A stretch of 64,000 nucleotides of DNA, taken from CANJBX01 sp035556735. Lineage in GTDB: Bacteria; Pseudomonadota; Alphaproteobacteria; Rhizobiales; Xanthobacteraceae. Shown here piece by piece: positions 9,390 to 18,417 of this stretch. The stretch spans positions 1-64,000 of the forward strand of contig DATMFF010000015.1 in assembly GCA_035556735.1 (NCBI GenBank). The letters run 5' to 3'. Position numbers and translations under genes: made by a program. How positions within the stretch are numbered: the first letter of the stretch is position 1; each line of letters begins with the position of its first letter. Below the pieces are notes generated by a model. That model had not been told where the DNA came from. It saw only the letters and a program-made list of their open reading frames with translations, and did no database searches.

Positions 9390-10073
9390 ATGCGCCGGGC
9401 CGACCGTCTGTTCCAGATCATCCAGATCCTGCGCCGCTCGAACCGGCCGGTGACCGCCGCTGTGCTTGCGGCCGAGCTCGAGACGTCCAGGCGTTCCGTC
9501 TATCGCGACATCGCCGCGCTGATCGGACAACGCGTGCCGGTGCGCGGCGAGGCCGGCATCGGCTACGTGCTCGAGGGTGGGTTCGATCTGCCGCCCCTCA
9601 TGCTGACCTCGGACGAGGTTGAAGCCGCGGTGCTGGGGGCCCAATGGGTGGCAGGCCACGCAGACGAGAGCCTCGCGCGCGCCGCGCGCGACCTGATCGC
9701 GAAGATCGCCGCCACGGTTCCGGAGAAACTGCGACCGCTGACGCTCGACCCCGCCGCACGCACGACGCCAGGCTGGAAGATCCCGCGCGACGGGCTCGAC
9801 GTGGCGCAGGCGCGTGCCTGGATCCACGCGGGCCGCAAGATCGCGATCGTCTATCGGGACGGCAAGGAGCGCGAGAGCGAGCGCGTGATCTGGCCGGTGC
9901 TGATCGGATACCTCGACGCGGCGCGCGTGCTGATCGGCTGGTGCGAGTTGCGCGAGGACTTCCGCAGCTTCCGGCTGGACCGCGTCACCCGCGCCACCTT
10001 CCTGCACGAGCGCTTTCCGGGGCGGCCCGCCGCTTTGCGAGCCAAGTGGCTCGCGACCTTGCCGCGCCAGTAG
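9390..10073 (+). CDS. YafY/DeoR-type HTH regulator with WYL domain
   Basis: A 227-residue transcription factor. The N-terminal winged helix-turn-helix is clear (MRRADRLFQIIQILRR, then VTAAVLAAELETSRRSVYRDIAAL). A linker, GIGYVLEGGFDLPPLMLTSDE, leads into a WYL-type ligand or nucleotide-sensing domain from about residue 130, with VIWPVLIGYLDAARVLIGWCELREDFRSFRLDRV. The ATG at 9390 is the family start; upstream codons in frame are not conserved. It probably represses the divergent GFA gene and itself through the palindrome between them. The inducer is unknown. Confidence 0.92.
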   Translation: MRRADRLFQIIQILRRSNRPVTAAVLAAELETSRRSVYRDIAALIGQRVPVRGEAGIGYVLEGGFDLPPLMLTSDEVEAAVLGAQWVAGHADESLARAARDLIAKIAATVPEKLRPLTLDPAARTTPGWKIPRDGLDVAQARAWIHAGRKIAIVYRDGKERESERVIWPVLIGYLDAARVLIGWCELREDFRSFRLDRVTRATFLHERFPGRPAALRAKWLATLPRQ

Positions 10074-10099
10074 CCCGCGCCGCGAGGTCCCATCTGACC

Positions 10100-10120
10100 C
10101 CGATCCTGCACGAGGATCGG
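10100..10120. terminator. Hairpin after the WYL regulator
   Basis: CCGATCCT and AGGATCGG pair over a five-base loop in the 140-base gap between the convergent regulator and YdeI-type gene. No T-run follows, so it would be a weak or Rho-assisted terminator at best. Confidence 0.35.
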
Positions 10121-10213
10121 AACCGACGTTCCGACTCGGTCGATCGAAGAGCGGCTTCACCTTCGCACGACATTGCGTGTGGCCGCTCACGCAGGCGGTG
10201 GACAGGTCTCCGG

Positions 10214-10819
10214 TCAGGCCTTTGGAGCCCGCTTGCTTTTGGCTGGGTGAATGGTTTCGCCCCGGGCGAGCATGTCTACAAACTCGCAAATTCGCTTCTT
10301 GCGCGTTTCGGGGCGCTTGGCATCGTTCACGCGATAGACGAAGGCGTACCTGTTGGCACGGTCGAGCGTCGCAAACGCTCGTTCCGCCTTCGCATTTGCG
10401 GCCAGTGCAGCCAGGAAATCGGACGGGGGTTCGGCTTTGCCCTGGGATTGATACGCCGCGCCCCAGCGACCATCGGCCTTGGCCTTGACGACCTCGCGCA
10501 GCCCGGCAGGCTGCATGCGCGCTTCGCGAATGAGACGCTCCGCCGTATCCCGGTTGTTTGCGGACCATCGGCTCGCGCTTCGCCGCGGCGTCATTCTCAC
10601 CAAATAGTAATGCTCATCAAACTTCCCAAGCTGACCATCGATCCATCCGTGACATAAAGCGGCTTCGACGGCCTGCGCCTTGGTGATGGTTGCTTCTGGC
10701 GCGCCGGCTTTAGCGAGCTTGAGCCAAAAGCCGCTCTCGCTGCCCTCGTGCGCAGCCAGATAGGCTTCGAGGGATGGCAGGTCCGCAAATGATATGATTG
10801 GACCCTTCACATTGGTCAT
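10214..10819 (-). CDS. YdeI/OmpD-associated family protein
   Basis: A 201-residue conserved cytosolic protein. The pattern SFADLPSLEAYLAAHEGSES, then the CHGWIDGQ motif, the RMTPRRSASRWS motif and a long helical C-terminus (EFVDMLARGETIHP) is diagnostic for the YdeI/OmpD-associated family. Members have been tied to antimicrobial-peptide tolerance in enterics, but the biochemical role is unknown. It converges with the WYL regulator and appears to be a single-gene unit. Confidence 0.9.
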   Translation of the reverse strand: MTNVKGPIISFADLPSLEAYLAAHEGSESGFWLKLAKAGAPEATITKAQAVEAALCHGWIDGQLGKFDEHYYLVRMTPRRSASRWSANNRDTAERLIREARMQPAGLREVVKAKADGRWGAAYQSQGKAEPPSDFLAALAANAKAERAFATLDRANRYAFVYRVNDAKRPETRKKRICEFVDMLARGETIHPAKSKRAPKA

Positions 10820-10892
10820 GCATCCTCCTCACGGGCGTTAAACGATCCCCATGGATAGGGGCCGTTCCGCGCCGGTATGGCCAGCATGCGGA

Positions 10893-11789
10893 CTAATACG
10901 CCCACAGCAGCAGCACGACCCCCGCGACGATCAGCACGATGCCGAGCGCTTCGCGCGGGCTCGTCGGCTGCTTGAACACGAAGCGCGACACCGCCTGGGC
11001 GAACAGCACCTCGACCAGCGCGAGCGTGCGCACGCTCGCGGCCGTCGCGATGGCGAAGCCGAGGTACCAGAACTGCGAGGCGAAGGCGCCCATGAAGCCC
11101 GCGAACAGCGACGGCCGCCAGGCGCGGAAGATCGCGAGCAGCACCGCGGGCGCGCGCACATAAAGATAGAGCGTGAGCAGCGCGGACTGCAGCGCGAGGC
11201 CGACCACCAGCGTGAAGCTCGCGGTCATCACGAAGCTCGGATCGTCCACGCGCAGGATCGCACCGCGGAAGCCGATGGCGGAGAGGCCGAACAGCGCGGC
11301 CGAGCCGAGGCCGAGCAGCGTCGGCTTCCATCCGCCGGCCATCGCGCCGGGCTTGACCGACATCAGCACCACGCCCGCGGTCGCGATCCCGATGGCGAGC
11401 GCCATGGGCAGCGTCACGGGATCGCCCAGGAGCACGAGGCCGAACAGCGCGACCTGCACCGGCTCGGTCTTGGTGTAGGCGATGGTGACGACGAACGAGC
11501 GCTCGCCCATGGCGGCAAGCATCAGCGCGGTCGCGGCGAACTGCGTCACCGCGCCCTCGAACACCCATAGCCAGTAGCTCGCCGCCGGCCACGGCGGTAC
11601 GCGCCCGTGCGCCGCGATCACCAGCAGCAGGAAGAGCGCGGCGAAGGGAAAGCCGAACAGGAAGCGCACGTGGGTCGCGCCGACCGTGCCGAGCGTGGCG
11701 GTGAGCGAGCGCTGGGTGGCGTTGCGCACGGTCTGCGCCGCGGCGGCGATGACGGTGAACACCGCCCAGAGCCAGGGTGCGACGAGCAT
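10893..11789 (-). CDS. EamA/DMT family transporter
   Basis: A 298-residue inner-membrane protein with about ten hydrophobic helices arranged as two EamA units. The first unit ends with AYTKTEPVQVALFGLVLLGD and the second with TLALVEVLFAQAVSRFVFKQ, the paired signature segments of the drug/metabolite transporter superfamily. The cargo cannot be read from sequence. It starts two bases after the end of ubiG on the same strand, so it is probably the second gene of a ubiG operon, though no functional link is obvious. Confidence 0.9.
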   Translation of the reverse strand: MLVAPWLWAVFTVIAAAAQTVRNATQRSLTATLGTVGATHVRFLFGFPFAALFLLLVIAAHGRVPPWPAASYWLWVFEGAVTQFAATALMLAAMGERSFVVTIAYTKTEPVQVALFGLVLLGDPVTLPMALAIGIATAGVVLMSVKPGAMAGGWKPTLLGLGSAALFGLSAIGFRGAILRVDDPSFVMTASFTLVVGLALQSALLTLYLYVRAPAVLLAIFRAWRPSLFAGFMGAFASQFWYLGFAIATAASVRTLALVEVLFAQAVSRFVFKQPTSPREALGIVLIVAGVVLLLWAY

Positions 11790-11791
11790 GC

Positions 11792-12532
11792 TCAGCCGGT
11801 CCGCTTTGCCGTCACCATGTAGTTCACGTCCATGTCGGACGTGAGCTGCCAGCGGTCGGCCAGCGGATTGTACATCACGCCGCTCTCGCGGCCGATGCGC
11901 ATGCCCGCGAGCTCCAGCGCGATCTCGAGCTCGTTGGGCGTCACGAACTTGTCCCAGCGGTGGGTGCCGCGCGGCAGCCAGCCGAGCACGTATTCCGCGC
12001 CGACGATCGCCAGCGCAAAGCTCTTGAGCGTGCGGTTGAGCGTGGCGACGATCATCAGCCCGTCGGGCTTCACCATCTGCGCGCAGCGCTTGATGAAGAG
12101 CTGCACGTCGGCGACGTGCTCGACGACCTCCATCGCCAGCACGATGTCGAAGCGCTCGCCGGCATCGGCCAGCGCTTCGGCCGTGGTCGCGCGATAGTCG
12201 ACCGCAAGCCCGCTCTCGGCGGCGTGCAGGCGGGCCACCTCGATGTTGGTCTGCGACGGATCGGCGCCGACGACCTGCGCGCCCAGGCGCGCCAGCGGCT
12301 CGCTCAAGAGCCCGCCGCCGCAGCCGATGTCGAGGAGGCGCAGGCCCGCGAGGCAGTCGAGATGCCGCGTGTCGCGTCCGAACGTCTCACAGGCGGCGTC
12401 GCGGACATAGGCGAGCCGCACCGGATTGAACTTGTGCAGCACCGCCATCTTGCCGCGCGGATCCCACCATTGCGCGGCCAGCGCGGAGAAGCGCGCGACT
12501 TCGGACTCGTCTACGGTGGATGCTTGCGGCAT
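11792..12532 (-). CDS. ubiG: Ubiquinone biosynthesis O-methyltransferase
   Basis: UbiG carries out both O-methylations in ubiquinone synthesis, using SAM. The 246-residue protein opens with the family segment VARFSALAAQWWDPRGKMAVLHKFNPVRL (shown in part), followed by the SAM loop LLDIGCGGGLLSEPLARLG, then VEHVADVQLF and NRTLKSFALAIVGAEYVLGWLPRGTH-type text in its latter half. I use the ATG at 12532 (MPQASTVDE), since longer in-frame starts add unconserved residues. It is the first gene of a minus-strand pair with the DMT transporter. Confidence 0.96.
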   Translation of the reverse strand: MPQASTVDESEVARFSALAAQWWDPRGKMAVLHKFNPVRLAYVRDAACETFGRDTRHLDCLAGLRLLDIGCGGGLLSEPLARLGAQVVGADPSQTNIEVARLHAAESGLAVDYRATTAEALADAGERFDIVLAMEVVEHVADVQLFIKRCAQMVKPDGLMIVATLNRTLKSFALAIVGAEYVLGWLPRGTHRWDKFVTPNELEIALELAGMRIGRESGVMYNPLADRWQLTSDMDVNYMVTAKRTG

Positions 12533-12668
12533 GCTGGCATCATTCCTACTGCCGCCCGCGCTCGTCGGCAAGGAACCTCGTGTCCCGATTCCGGCATTCG
12601 CAAGACTTTGCAGCGCGCCCTGACGCGAACGTCGGAACCAAAAGGGACACTGGCGGATATATGATCTT

Positions 12669-12701
12669 CTGGCGTCGTTTCGTTCTGACGTACGACGCCA
12701 G
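12669..12701. promoter_or_regulatory. Perfect hairpin upstream of the udgX-like gene
   Basis: CTGGCGTCGT and ACGACGCCAG form a perfect 10-bp inverted repeat around a 13-base loop, 36 bases before the glycosylase ATG. No T-run follows. It may be an operator or a leader hairpin. It does not match the alphaproteobacterial LexA pattern GTTC-N7-GTTC. Confidence 0.4.
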
Positions 12702-12737
12702 CCTATGCATGCGTTCCCTGCTCACGGAGGACGGATC

Positions 12738-13415
12738 ATGCCTCGCCTCTCCCACGGCCGCGCGGGCGAAGAAACTCTCGTGACGTCCGGCGCGGTCGAA
12801 CGGCATTTCACCAGCCTCAAGCAGGTGCGCGAGGCGGCCGCCACGTGCCAGCGCTGCCCGCTCTATCGCAACGCCACCCAGACGGTGTTCGGGGAAGGCC
12901 CGGCACATGCGCCGGTCGTGTTCATCGGCGAGCAGCCGGGCGACCAGGAGGACATCCAGGGCAAGCCCTTCGTCGGCCCGGCCGGCCGCATGCTCGATCG
13001 CGCGCTCGAGGAGGCCGGCATCGACCGCAAGCGCGTCTACGTGACCAATGCGGTCAAGCACTTCAAGTTCGAGCAGACGCGGGGCAAGCGCCGCCTGCAC
13101 AAGAAGCCCAATGCCTACGAGATCGAGCGCTGCAACTGGTGGCTCGACAAGGAACTCGACCTGATCGCGCCGAAACTGGCGGTGGCGCTGGGCACGACGG
13201 CCGCCCGCGCCCTGCTCGGCCGCGCCGTCACGATCTCCCGGGTGCGCGGCGATTTCCTGCCGCTGCCGGCGCACGGCGCGCTGGAGGGCTTCGTCACGGT
13301 GCACCCCTCGGCGCTGCTGCGCGCCCCCGACGAGGAGACCCGCCACCGGGAATACGCCCGTTTCCTCACCGACATGCGCGCCATCGCCCGCCACATCCCG
13401 GACGTGCGGGCTTAA
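12738..13415 (+). CDS. udgX: UdgX-type uracil-DNA glycosylase
   Basis: A 225-residue member of the family 4 uracil-DNA glycosylase branch called UdgX. Motif A GEQPGDQEDIQGKPFVGPAGR (in part) and the HPSALLR segment are present. The UdgX hallmark loop is visible as GKRRLHKKP, with His121 in the position that forms a covalent bond to the DNA after uracil removal in mycobacterial UdgX. Three cysteines that could hold the iron-sulfur cluster are C37, C40 and C132. The ATG at 12738 has GGAGG seven bases upstream. It appears monocistronic. Confidence 0.93.
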   Translation: MPRLSHGRAGEETLVTSGAVERHFTSLKQVREAAATCQRCPLYRNATQTVFGEGPAHAPVVFIGEQPGDQEDIQGKPFVGPAGRMLDRALEEAGIDRKRVYVTNAVKHFKFEQTRGKRRLHKKPNAYEIERCNWWLDKELDLIAPKLAVALGTTAARALLGRAVTISRVRGDFLPLPAHGALEGFVTVHPSALLRAPDEETRHREYARFLTDMRAIARHIPDVRA

Positions 13416-13466
13416 CCCTTTTTCCGGGCCGCCGGCCGCCCTGGACAAACGTCGCAGGGCTTACGG

Positions 13467-13494
13467 TTGCAGGGCAAATCCGCCCCCGCTATGG
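13467..13494 (+). promoter_or_regulatory. Candidate sigma-70 promoter for lysC
   Basis: TTGCAG and CTATGG are separated by 16 bases, about 45 bases before the lysC ATG. Both boxes are plausible for an alphaproteobacterial housekeeping promoter, but a by-eye match in a GC-rich gap is weak evidence. Confidence 0.35.
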
Positions 13495-13537
13495 AATAGC
13501 CGCCATTTCTGGCCCAGAGTTCCGAGAATACCCCACC

Positions 13538-14791
13538 ATGGCGCGTCTCGTAATGAAGTTCGGCGGAACCTCCGTCGCCGATATCGATCGCATCCGCAAC
13601 GTGGCGCGCCACGTCAAGCGCGAGGTCGACGCCGGCCATCAGGTCGCGGTCGTGGTCTCGGCCATGTCGGGCGTCACCAACCAGCTCGTGGCCTGGTGCA
13701 AGGAGGCCGCTTCGCTGCATGACGCGCGCGAATACGACGCGGTGGTCGCGACCGGCGAGCAGGTCACCTCGGGGCTCCTCGCCATCACGCTGGAATCGAT
13801 GGGCGTCAACGCCCGCTCCTGGCAGGGCTGGCAGCTCCCGATCGGCACCAGCAGCGCCCATGCCTCCGCCCGCATCCTCGACGTCAACGGCGAGGAGCTG
13901 ATCCGCCGTTTCGCCGAGCGCAACGAGGTTGCGGTGATCTCGGGATTCCAGGGCGTCCACAAGGAGACCAACCGCATCACCACGCTCGGGCGCGGCGGCT
14001 CGGACACGTCGGCGGTGGCGATCGCCGCCGCCATCAATGCCGAGCGCTGCGACATCTACACCGACGTGGACGGCGTCTACACCACCGACCCGCGCGTCGT
14101 GCCGCGCGCGCGCCGCCTCGACAAGGTGGCGTTCGAGGAGATGCTCGAGCTCGCCTCGCTCGGCGCCAAGGTGCTGCAGGTGCGCTCGGTCGAGCTCGGC
14201 ATGGTGCACAACGTGCGCATCTTCGTGCGATCGAGCTTCGAGGCTCCCGACAGCATCGATCCGCACGGCACCCCGCCCGGAACCCTCATCTGCGACGAGT
14301 CAGAGATCATGGAACAGCAGGTCGTCACCGGCATCGCCTTCTCCAAGGACGAGGCGCAGATTTCCGTGCGGCGCGTCCCCGACAAGCCCGGGGTCGCCGC
14401 CGCCATCTTCGGCCCCCTGGCCGAGGCCAACATCAATGTCGACATGATCGTGCAGAACGTCTCGGAAGACGGCGCAACCACCGACCTGACCTTCACGGTG
14501 CCGGAGGCCGACTACGAGCGCGCCCGCGACACCATCATGAAGTCGCGCCAGGAGATCGGCTTCGAGCGGCTCGACGGCGCGAGCGACGTGACCAAGGTGT
14601 CGGTGATCGGCATCGGCATGCGCAGCCACGCCGGCGTCGCCGCCCAGGCCTTCAAGGCCCTGGCGGAGCGCGGCATCAACATCCGGGCGATCACCACCTC
14701 GGAGATCAAGTTCTCGCTGCTGATCGACAGCGCCTTCACCGAGCTGGCGGTGCGTACGCTCCACACGCTCTACGGCCTCGACAAGGTATAA
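13538..14791 (+). CDS. lysC: Aspartate kinase
   Basis: This enzyme phosphorylates aspartate, the first step to lysine, threonine, methionine and diaminopimelate. The 417 residues include the kinase domain (MKFGGTSVADIDRI at the start, VVVSAMSGVTNQL, TTLGRGGSDTSAVAIAAA, CDIYTDVDGVYTTDPRVV) and two C-terminal ACT domains (VSVRRVPDKPG-like, then VSVIGIGMRSHAGVAAQ), which usually bind lysine or threonine for feedback inhibition. Length and order are typical. A single-gene unit between udgX and ptsP. Confidence 0.97.
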   Translation: MARLVMKFGGTSVADIDRIRNVARHVKREVDAGHQVAVVVSAMSGVTNQLVAWCKEAASLHDAREYDAVVATGEQVTSGLLAITLESMGVNARSWQGWQLPIGTSSAHASARILDVNGEELIRRFAERNEVAVISGFQGVHKETNRITTLGRGGSDTSAVAIAAAINAERCDIYTDVDGVYTTDPRVVPRARRLDKVAFEEMLELASLGAKVLQVRSVELGMVHNVRIFVRSSFEAPDSIDPHGTPPGTLICDESEIMEQQVVTGIAFSKDEAQISVRRVPDKPGVAAAIFGPLAEANINVDMIVQNVSEDGATTDLTFTVPEADYERARDTIMKSRQEIGFERLDGASDVTKVSVIGIGMRSHAGVAAQAFKALAERGINIRAITTSEIKFSLLIDSAFTELAVRTLHTLYGLDKV

Positions 14792-14944
14792 AACCCGCTA
14801 ACGGCGCCCCGCGTTTTTGTTCTCGGAATCGCTCTAAACATTGCCGGCATGCCCGCGTGGCGGCGGTGAGGGTAAAGTCCTCCGAATCGCCGCGAAATTT
14901 GCCTGCTGATCGCGCGCGAGCGCAGTGCAGCATGGCGTTTCGCC

Positions 14945-14973
14945 TTGCGGGCCGGCGCGCCGGTTCGCTATAG
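14945..14973 (+). promoter_or_regulatory. Candidate promoter for ptsP
   Basis: TTGCGG, 17 bases, then CTATAG: a good spacing and -10 match, about 90 bases upstream of the ptsP ATG, in a 273-base gap that holds no gene. Confidence 0.4.
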
Positions 14974-15064
14974 CCTGAAGCGATGATCGCCGCGGGCCGG
15001 GTCCCGCGCGCGCTTTTCAACCGACACGAGCCGGGCGGCGCCCGGCCGGGATGTGCAGGGACCT

Positions 15065-17332
15065 ATGCGAGGCGCACTCGGCGGTCCGCGCGTGTTGTTG
15101 CGTCGGCTCCGCGAGGTGATGGCGGAGCCGGTCAGCGCGCAGGAACGTCTGGACAAGATCGTGGTGCTGATCGCCGCCAACATGGTGGCGGAGGTCTGCT
15201 CCGTCTACGTGTTGCGCGTGGACGGCACGCTCGAGTTGTATGCCACGGAAGGCCTCAAGCGCGAGGCCGTCCACCAGACCGTGCTGCGCACCGACGAAGG
15301 CCTCGTCGGCCTCGTCGCCAGCGAGGCCAACCCGATCAACCTGTCGGACGCCCAGGCCCACCCCGCCTTCGCCTACCGGCCGGAGACGGGCGAAGAGATC
15401 TACCACTCCTTCCTCGGCGTGCCGGTGCTGCGCGCGGGCAACACGCTCGGCGTGCTGGTGGTGCAGAACCGCGCCCAGCGCACCTACTCCGAGGAGGAAG
15501 TCGAGGCGCTGCAGACGACGGCCATGGTGCTGGCCGAGATGATCGCCTCGGGCGAGCTCGCCGCGCTGGCGCGCCCGGGCGCCGAGCCCGCGGTGCGCCG
15601 CCCGATGCACCTCAAGGGCAGCGCCCTCAGCGACGGCCTCGCCCTCGGCCACGTCATCCTGCACGAGCCGCGCGTCGTCATCACCAACGTGATCGCCGAC
15701 GACATCAATAAGGAGCGCGAGCGGCTGGAGAAGGCGCTCGCCACCCTGCGCGCCGACCTCGACACGATGCTCGAGCGCGGCGACGTCGCCGACGGCGGCG
15801 AGCACCGCGACGTGCTCGAGGCCTACCGCATGTTCGCGCACGACCGCGGCTGGGTGCACCGGCTCGAGGAGGCGCTGCTCACCGGCCTCACCGCCGAGGC
15901 CGCCGTCGAGCGCGTGCAGTCCGACACGCGCGCGCGCATGCTGCGCCAGACCGACCCCTATCTGCGCGAGCGCCTGCACGACCTCGAGGACCTCGCGCAC
16001 CGCCTGCTGCGCCAGCTTCTCGGCCACAGCTACATGCAGTCGCGCGAGAGCATGCCGGACAACGCCGTGCTGGTGGCGCGCATGATGGGCCCCGCCGCCC
16101 TGCTCGACTACGACCGCAAGAAGCTGCGCGGCCTCGTGCTGGAGGAAGGCGGGCCGACCTCGCACGTCGCCATCGTGGCGCGCGCGCTCGGCATCGCCAC
16201 TGTCGGCGAGATCGCCAATGCCACCGGCGTGGTCGATCCGGGCGACGCCATCATCGTCGACGGCGTGAGCGGCGACGTGCACGTGCGGCCGACCCCCGAC
16301 ATGGAGGCGGCCTATATCGAGCGCGTGCGCCTGCGCGCCCGCCGCCAGCAGCAGTACCTCGCGCTGCGCGACCGGCCCTGCGTGACCAAGGACGGCCAGC
16401 CGATCACGCTGATGCTCAACGCCGGCCTGCTGATCGACCTGCCGCACATGGGCGAGACCGGTGCCGCCGGTATCGGCCTCTTCCGCACCGAGCTGCAGTT
16501 CATGGTGGCGGCGCAGTTCCCGCGCACCGGCGAACAGCTCGCGCTTTACCGCGCCGTGCTCGACGTCGCCGACGGCAAGCCGGTGACGTTTCGCACCCTG
16601 GATATTGGCGGAGACAAGCTGCTTCCCTATATGCGCACTGTCGAGGAGGAGAACCCGGCGCTGGGCTGGCGCGCCATCCGGCTGGGCCTCGACCGTCCCG
16701 GACTGTTCCGCAGCCAGGTCCGCGCGCTGCTGCGCGCCGCCTCCGGGCGCGAGTTGCGCGTCATGTTTCCCATGGTCGCGGCGGTGCATGAATTCGACGA
16801 GGCCAAGACGCTGGTCGAGCGCGAGCTCACCCATCTGCGCCGCCACGGCCACAAGCTGCCCGAGCGGGTCGAGATCGGGACCATGTTCGAGGTGCCGAGC
16901 CTGCTCTACCAGCTCGACGAACTGCTCGAGCGCGTGGATTTCCTGTCGGTCGGCTCGAACGACCTCTTGCAGTTCTTCTACGCCACCGACCGCGGCAACC
17001 AGCGGGTGGCGGAGCGGTTCGATGCGCTGTCGGCGCCGCTGCTGCGCGCGCTGCGCGAGATCGTCGACAAGGCGCGCATCCACGGCAAGCCGGTCACGCT
17101 GTGCGGCGAGCTGGCCTCCAAGCCGATCGGGGCGCTGGCCCTCGTCGGCCTCGGCTATCGTGCCCTGTCGCTCTCGCCCTCGGCGGTCGGCCCGGTGAAG
17201 GCGTTGCTGCTCGAGACCGACACCCGCAAGGTGAAGGCGCTGCTCGACGAGCTGATCCAGCGCACGGTGCCCGGCGTGTCGATCCGCGACACGCTCACGA
17301 AGTTCGCCGAGGCGGAAGGAATCCCGCTGTAA
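15065..17332 (+). CDS. ptsP: PTS-Ntr enzyme I (phosphoenolpyruvate-protein phosphotransferase)
   Basis: The first enzyme of the nitrogen-related phosphotransferase chain: it takes phosphate from PEP and passes it to NPr, linking carbon and nitrogen state to regulation. The 755 residues comprise an N-terminal GAF sensor domain (about 25-170), the PEP-utiliser N domain, the swivelling domain with the phospho-histidine H367 in GGPTSHVAIVARALG, and the PEP-binding barrel with Cys680 in LCGELASKP. I prefer the ATG at 15065 (MRGALGGPRVLL) over an upstream GTG because related proteins begin so. prfA starts two bases after its stop. Confidence 0.96.
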   Translation: MRGALGGPRVLLRRLREVMAEPVSAQERLDKIVVLIAANMVAEVCSVYVLRVDGTLELYATEGLKREAVHQTVLRTDEGLVGLVASEANPINLSDAQAHPAFAYRPETGEEIYHSFLGVPVLRAGNTLGVLVVQNRAQRTYSEEEVEALQTTAMVLAEMIASGELAALARPGAEPAVRRPMHLKGSALSDGLALGHVILHEPRVVITNVIADDINKERERLEKALATLRADLDTMLERGDVADGGEHRDVLEAYRMFAHDRGWVHRLEEALLTGLTAEAAVERVQSDTRARMLRQTDPYLRERLHDLEDLAHRLLRQLLGHSYMQSRESMPDNAVLVARMMGPAALLDYDRKKLRGLVLEEGGPTSHVAIVARALGIATVGEIANATGVVDPGDAIIVDGVSGDVHVRPTPDMEAAYIERVRLRARRQQQYLALRDRPCVTKDGQPITLMLNAGLLIDLPHMGETGAAGIGLFRTELQFMVAAQFPRTGEQLALYRAVLDVADGKPVTFRTLDIGGDKLLPYMRTVEEENPALGWRAIRLGLDRPGLFRSQVRALLRAASGRELRVMFPMVAAVHEFDEAKTLVERELTHLRRHGHKLPERVEIGTMFEVPSLLYQLDELLERVDFLSVGSNDLLQFFYATDRGNQRVAERFDALSAPLLRALREIVDKARIHGKPVTLCGELASKPIGALALVGLGYRALSLSPSAVGPVKALLLETDTRKVKALLDELIQRTVPGVSIRDTLTKFAEAEGIPL

Positions 17333-17334
17333 AC

Positions 17335-18417
17335 ATGCTGCCCGATGCAAAACTCGACGTCCTGGTGGCGCGTCACGCCGCCGTGGAGGCGGAGCTGGCG
17401 ACCCAGCTTCCGCCCGAAACCTTCGTGAAGCTGTCGCGCGAGCTCGCAGATCTCGCGCCGGTGGTGGAGAAGGTGAAGGCCTATCGCGCCGTGGCGTCGG
17501 AGATCGCCGATCTCGAAGCGATGATCGACGATCCCAAGACCGATGCCGAGATGCGCGAGATCGCCCATGCCGAGAAGTCCGGGCTCGAGGAGAAGCGGGC
17601 CGCGCTCGAGGAGGAGATCCGCATCGCGCTGATCCCCAAGGACGCCATGGACGACCGCAACGTCATCCTGGAGATCCGCGCCGGCGCGGGCGGGGACGAG
17701 GCCTCGATCTTCGCCGGCGACCTCTTCCGCATGTACGAGCGCTACGCCGCGCGCCAGGGCTGGAAGACCGAAGTCATCTCCGCGAGCGAGGGCACCGTCG
17801 GCGGCTACAAGGAGATCATCGCCGAGATCCGCGGCCGCGGCGCCTTCGCCAAGCTCAAGTTCGAGTCGGGCGTGCATCGCGTGCAACGCGTGCCTGACAC
17901 CGAAGGATCCGGCCGCATCCACACCTCGACCGCGACAGTGGCGGTGCTGCCCGAGGCCGAGGACGTCGACATCGACATCAACGAGCAGGACCTGCGCATC
18001 GACACGCTGCGCTCGGGCGGCGCCGGCGGCCAGCACGTCAACAAGACCGAGTCCGCGATCCGCATGACGCATATCCCCACCGGCATCGTGGTGATGATGC
18101 AGGAGGATCGCTCCCAGCACCGCAACCGCGCCAAGGCGATGGCCGTGCTGCGCTCGCGCCTCTACGAGCACGAGCGCCAGAAGCTCGACGCCGCCCGCTC
18201 GGCCGAACGCCGCGGCCAGGTCGGCACCGGCGATCGTTCCGAGCGCATCCGCACCTACAATTTCCCGCAGGGACGCGTGAGCGATCACCGCATCAACCTC
18301 ACGCTCTACAACCTGCCGAAGGTGATCGAGGGCGAGGCCCTCGACGAGATCGTCGACGCGCTCGTCGCCGACCACCAGGCCTCGCTGCTTGCCGCCGAGG
18401 AGAACGCGCGCCCGTGA
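17335..18417 (+). CDS. prfA: Peptide chain release factor 1
   Basis: Release factor 1 reads UAA and UAG and triggers peptide release on the ribosome. The 360-residue protein carries the stop-codon-reading P-x-T motif as P187-D-T189 in RVPDTEGSGRIHTS, and the universally conserved GGQ at residues 231-233 in GGAGGQHVNKT. The DRSQHRNRAKAM and RTYNFPQGRVSDHR segments are family-specific. The gene is 2 bases after ptsP and overlaps prmC by four bases, coupling the factor to its own methylase. Confidence 0.97.
   Translation: MLPDAKLDVLVARHAAVEAELATQLPPETFVKLSRELADLAPVVEKVKAYRAVASEIADLEAMIDDPKTDAEMREIAHAEKSGLEEKRAALEEEIRIALIPKDAMDDRNVILEIRAGAGGDEASIFAGDLFRMYERYAARQGWKTEVISASEGTVGGYKEIIAEIRGRGAFAKLKFESGVHRVQRVPDTEGSGRIHTSTATVAVLPEAEDVDIDINEQDLRIDTLRSGGAGGQHVNKTESAIRMTHIPTGIVVMMQEDRSQHRNRAKAMAVLRSRLYEHERQKLDAARSAERRGQVGTGDRSERIRTYNFPQGRVSDHRINLTLYNLPKVIEGEALDEIVDALVADHQASLLAAEENARP

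Noticed and set aside
12669..12701. A LexA (SOS) box for the udgX-like gene
   Set aside because: The alphaproteobacterial pattern GTTC-N7-GTTC is absent; only one GTTC occurs.
15017..17350. A 777-codon open frame on the minus strand
   Set aside because: It lies wholly opposite ptsP, is full of Arg, His, Val and Asp without motifs, and is the usual by-product of GC-rich codon bias.
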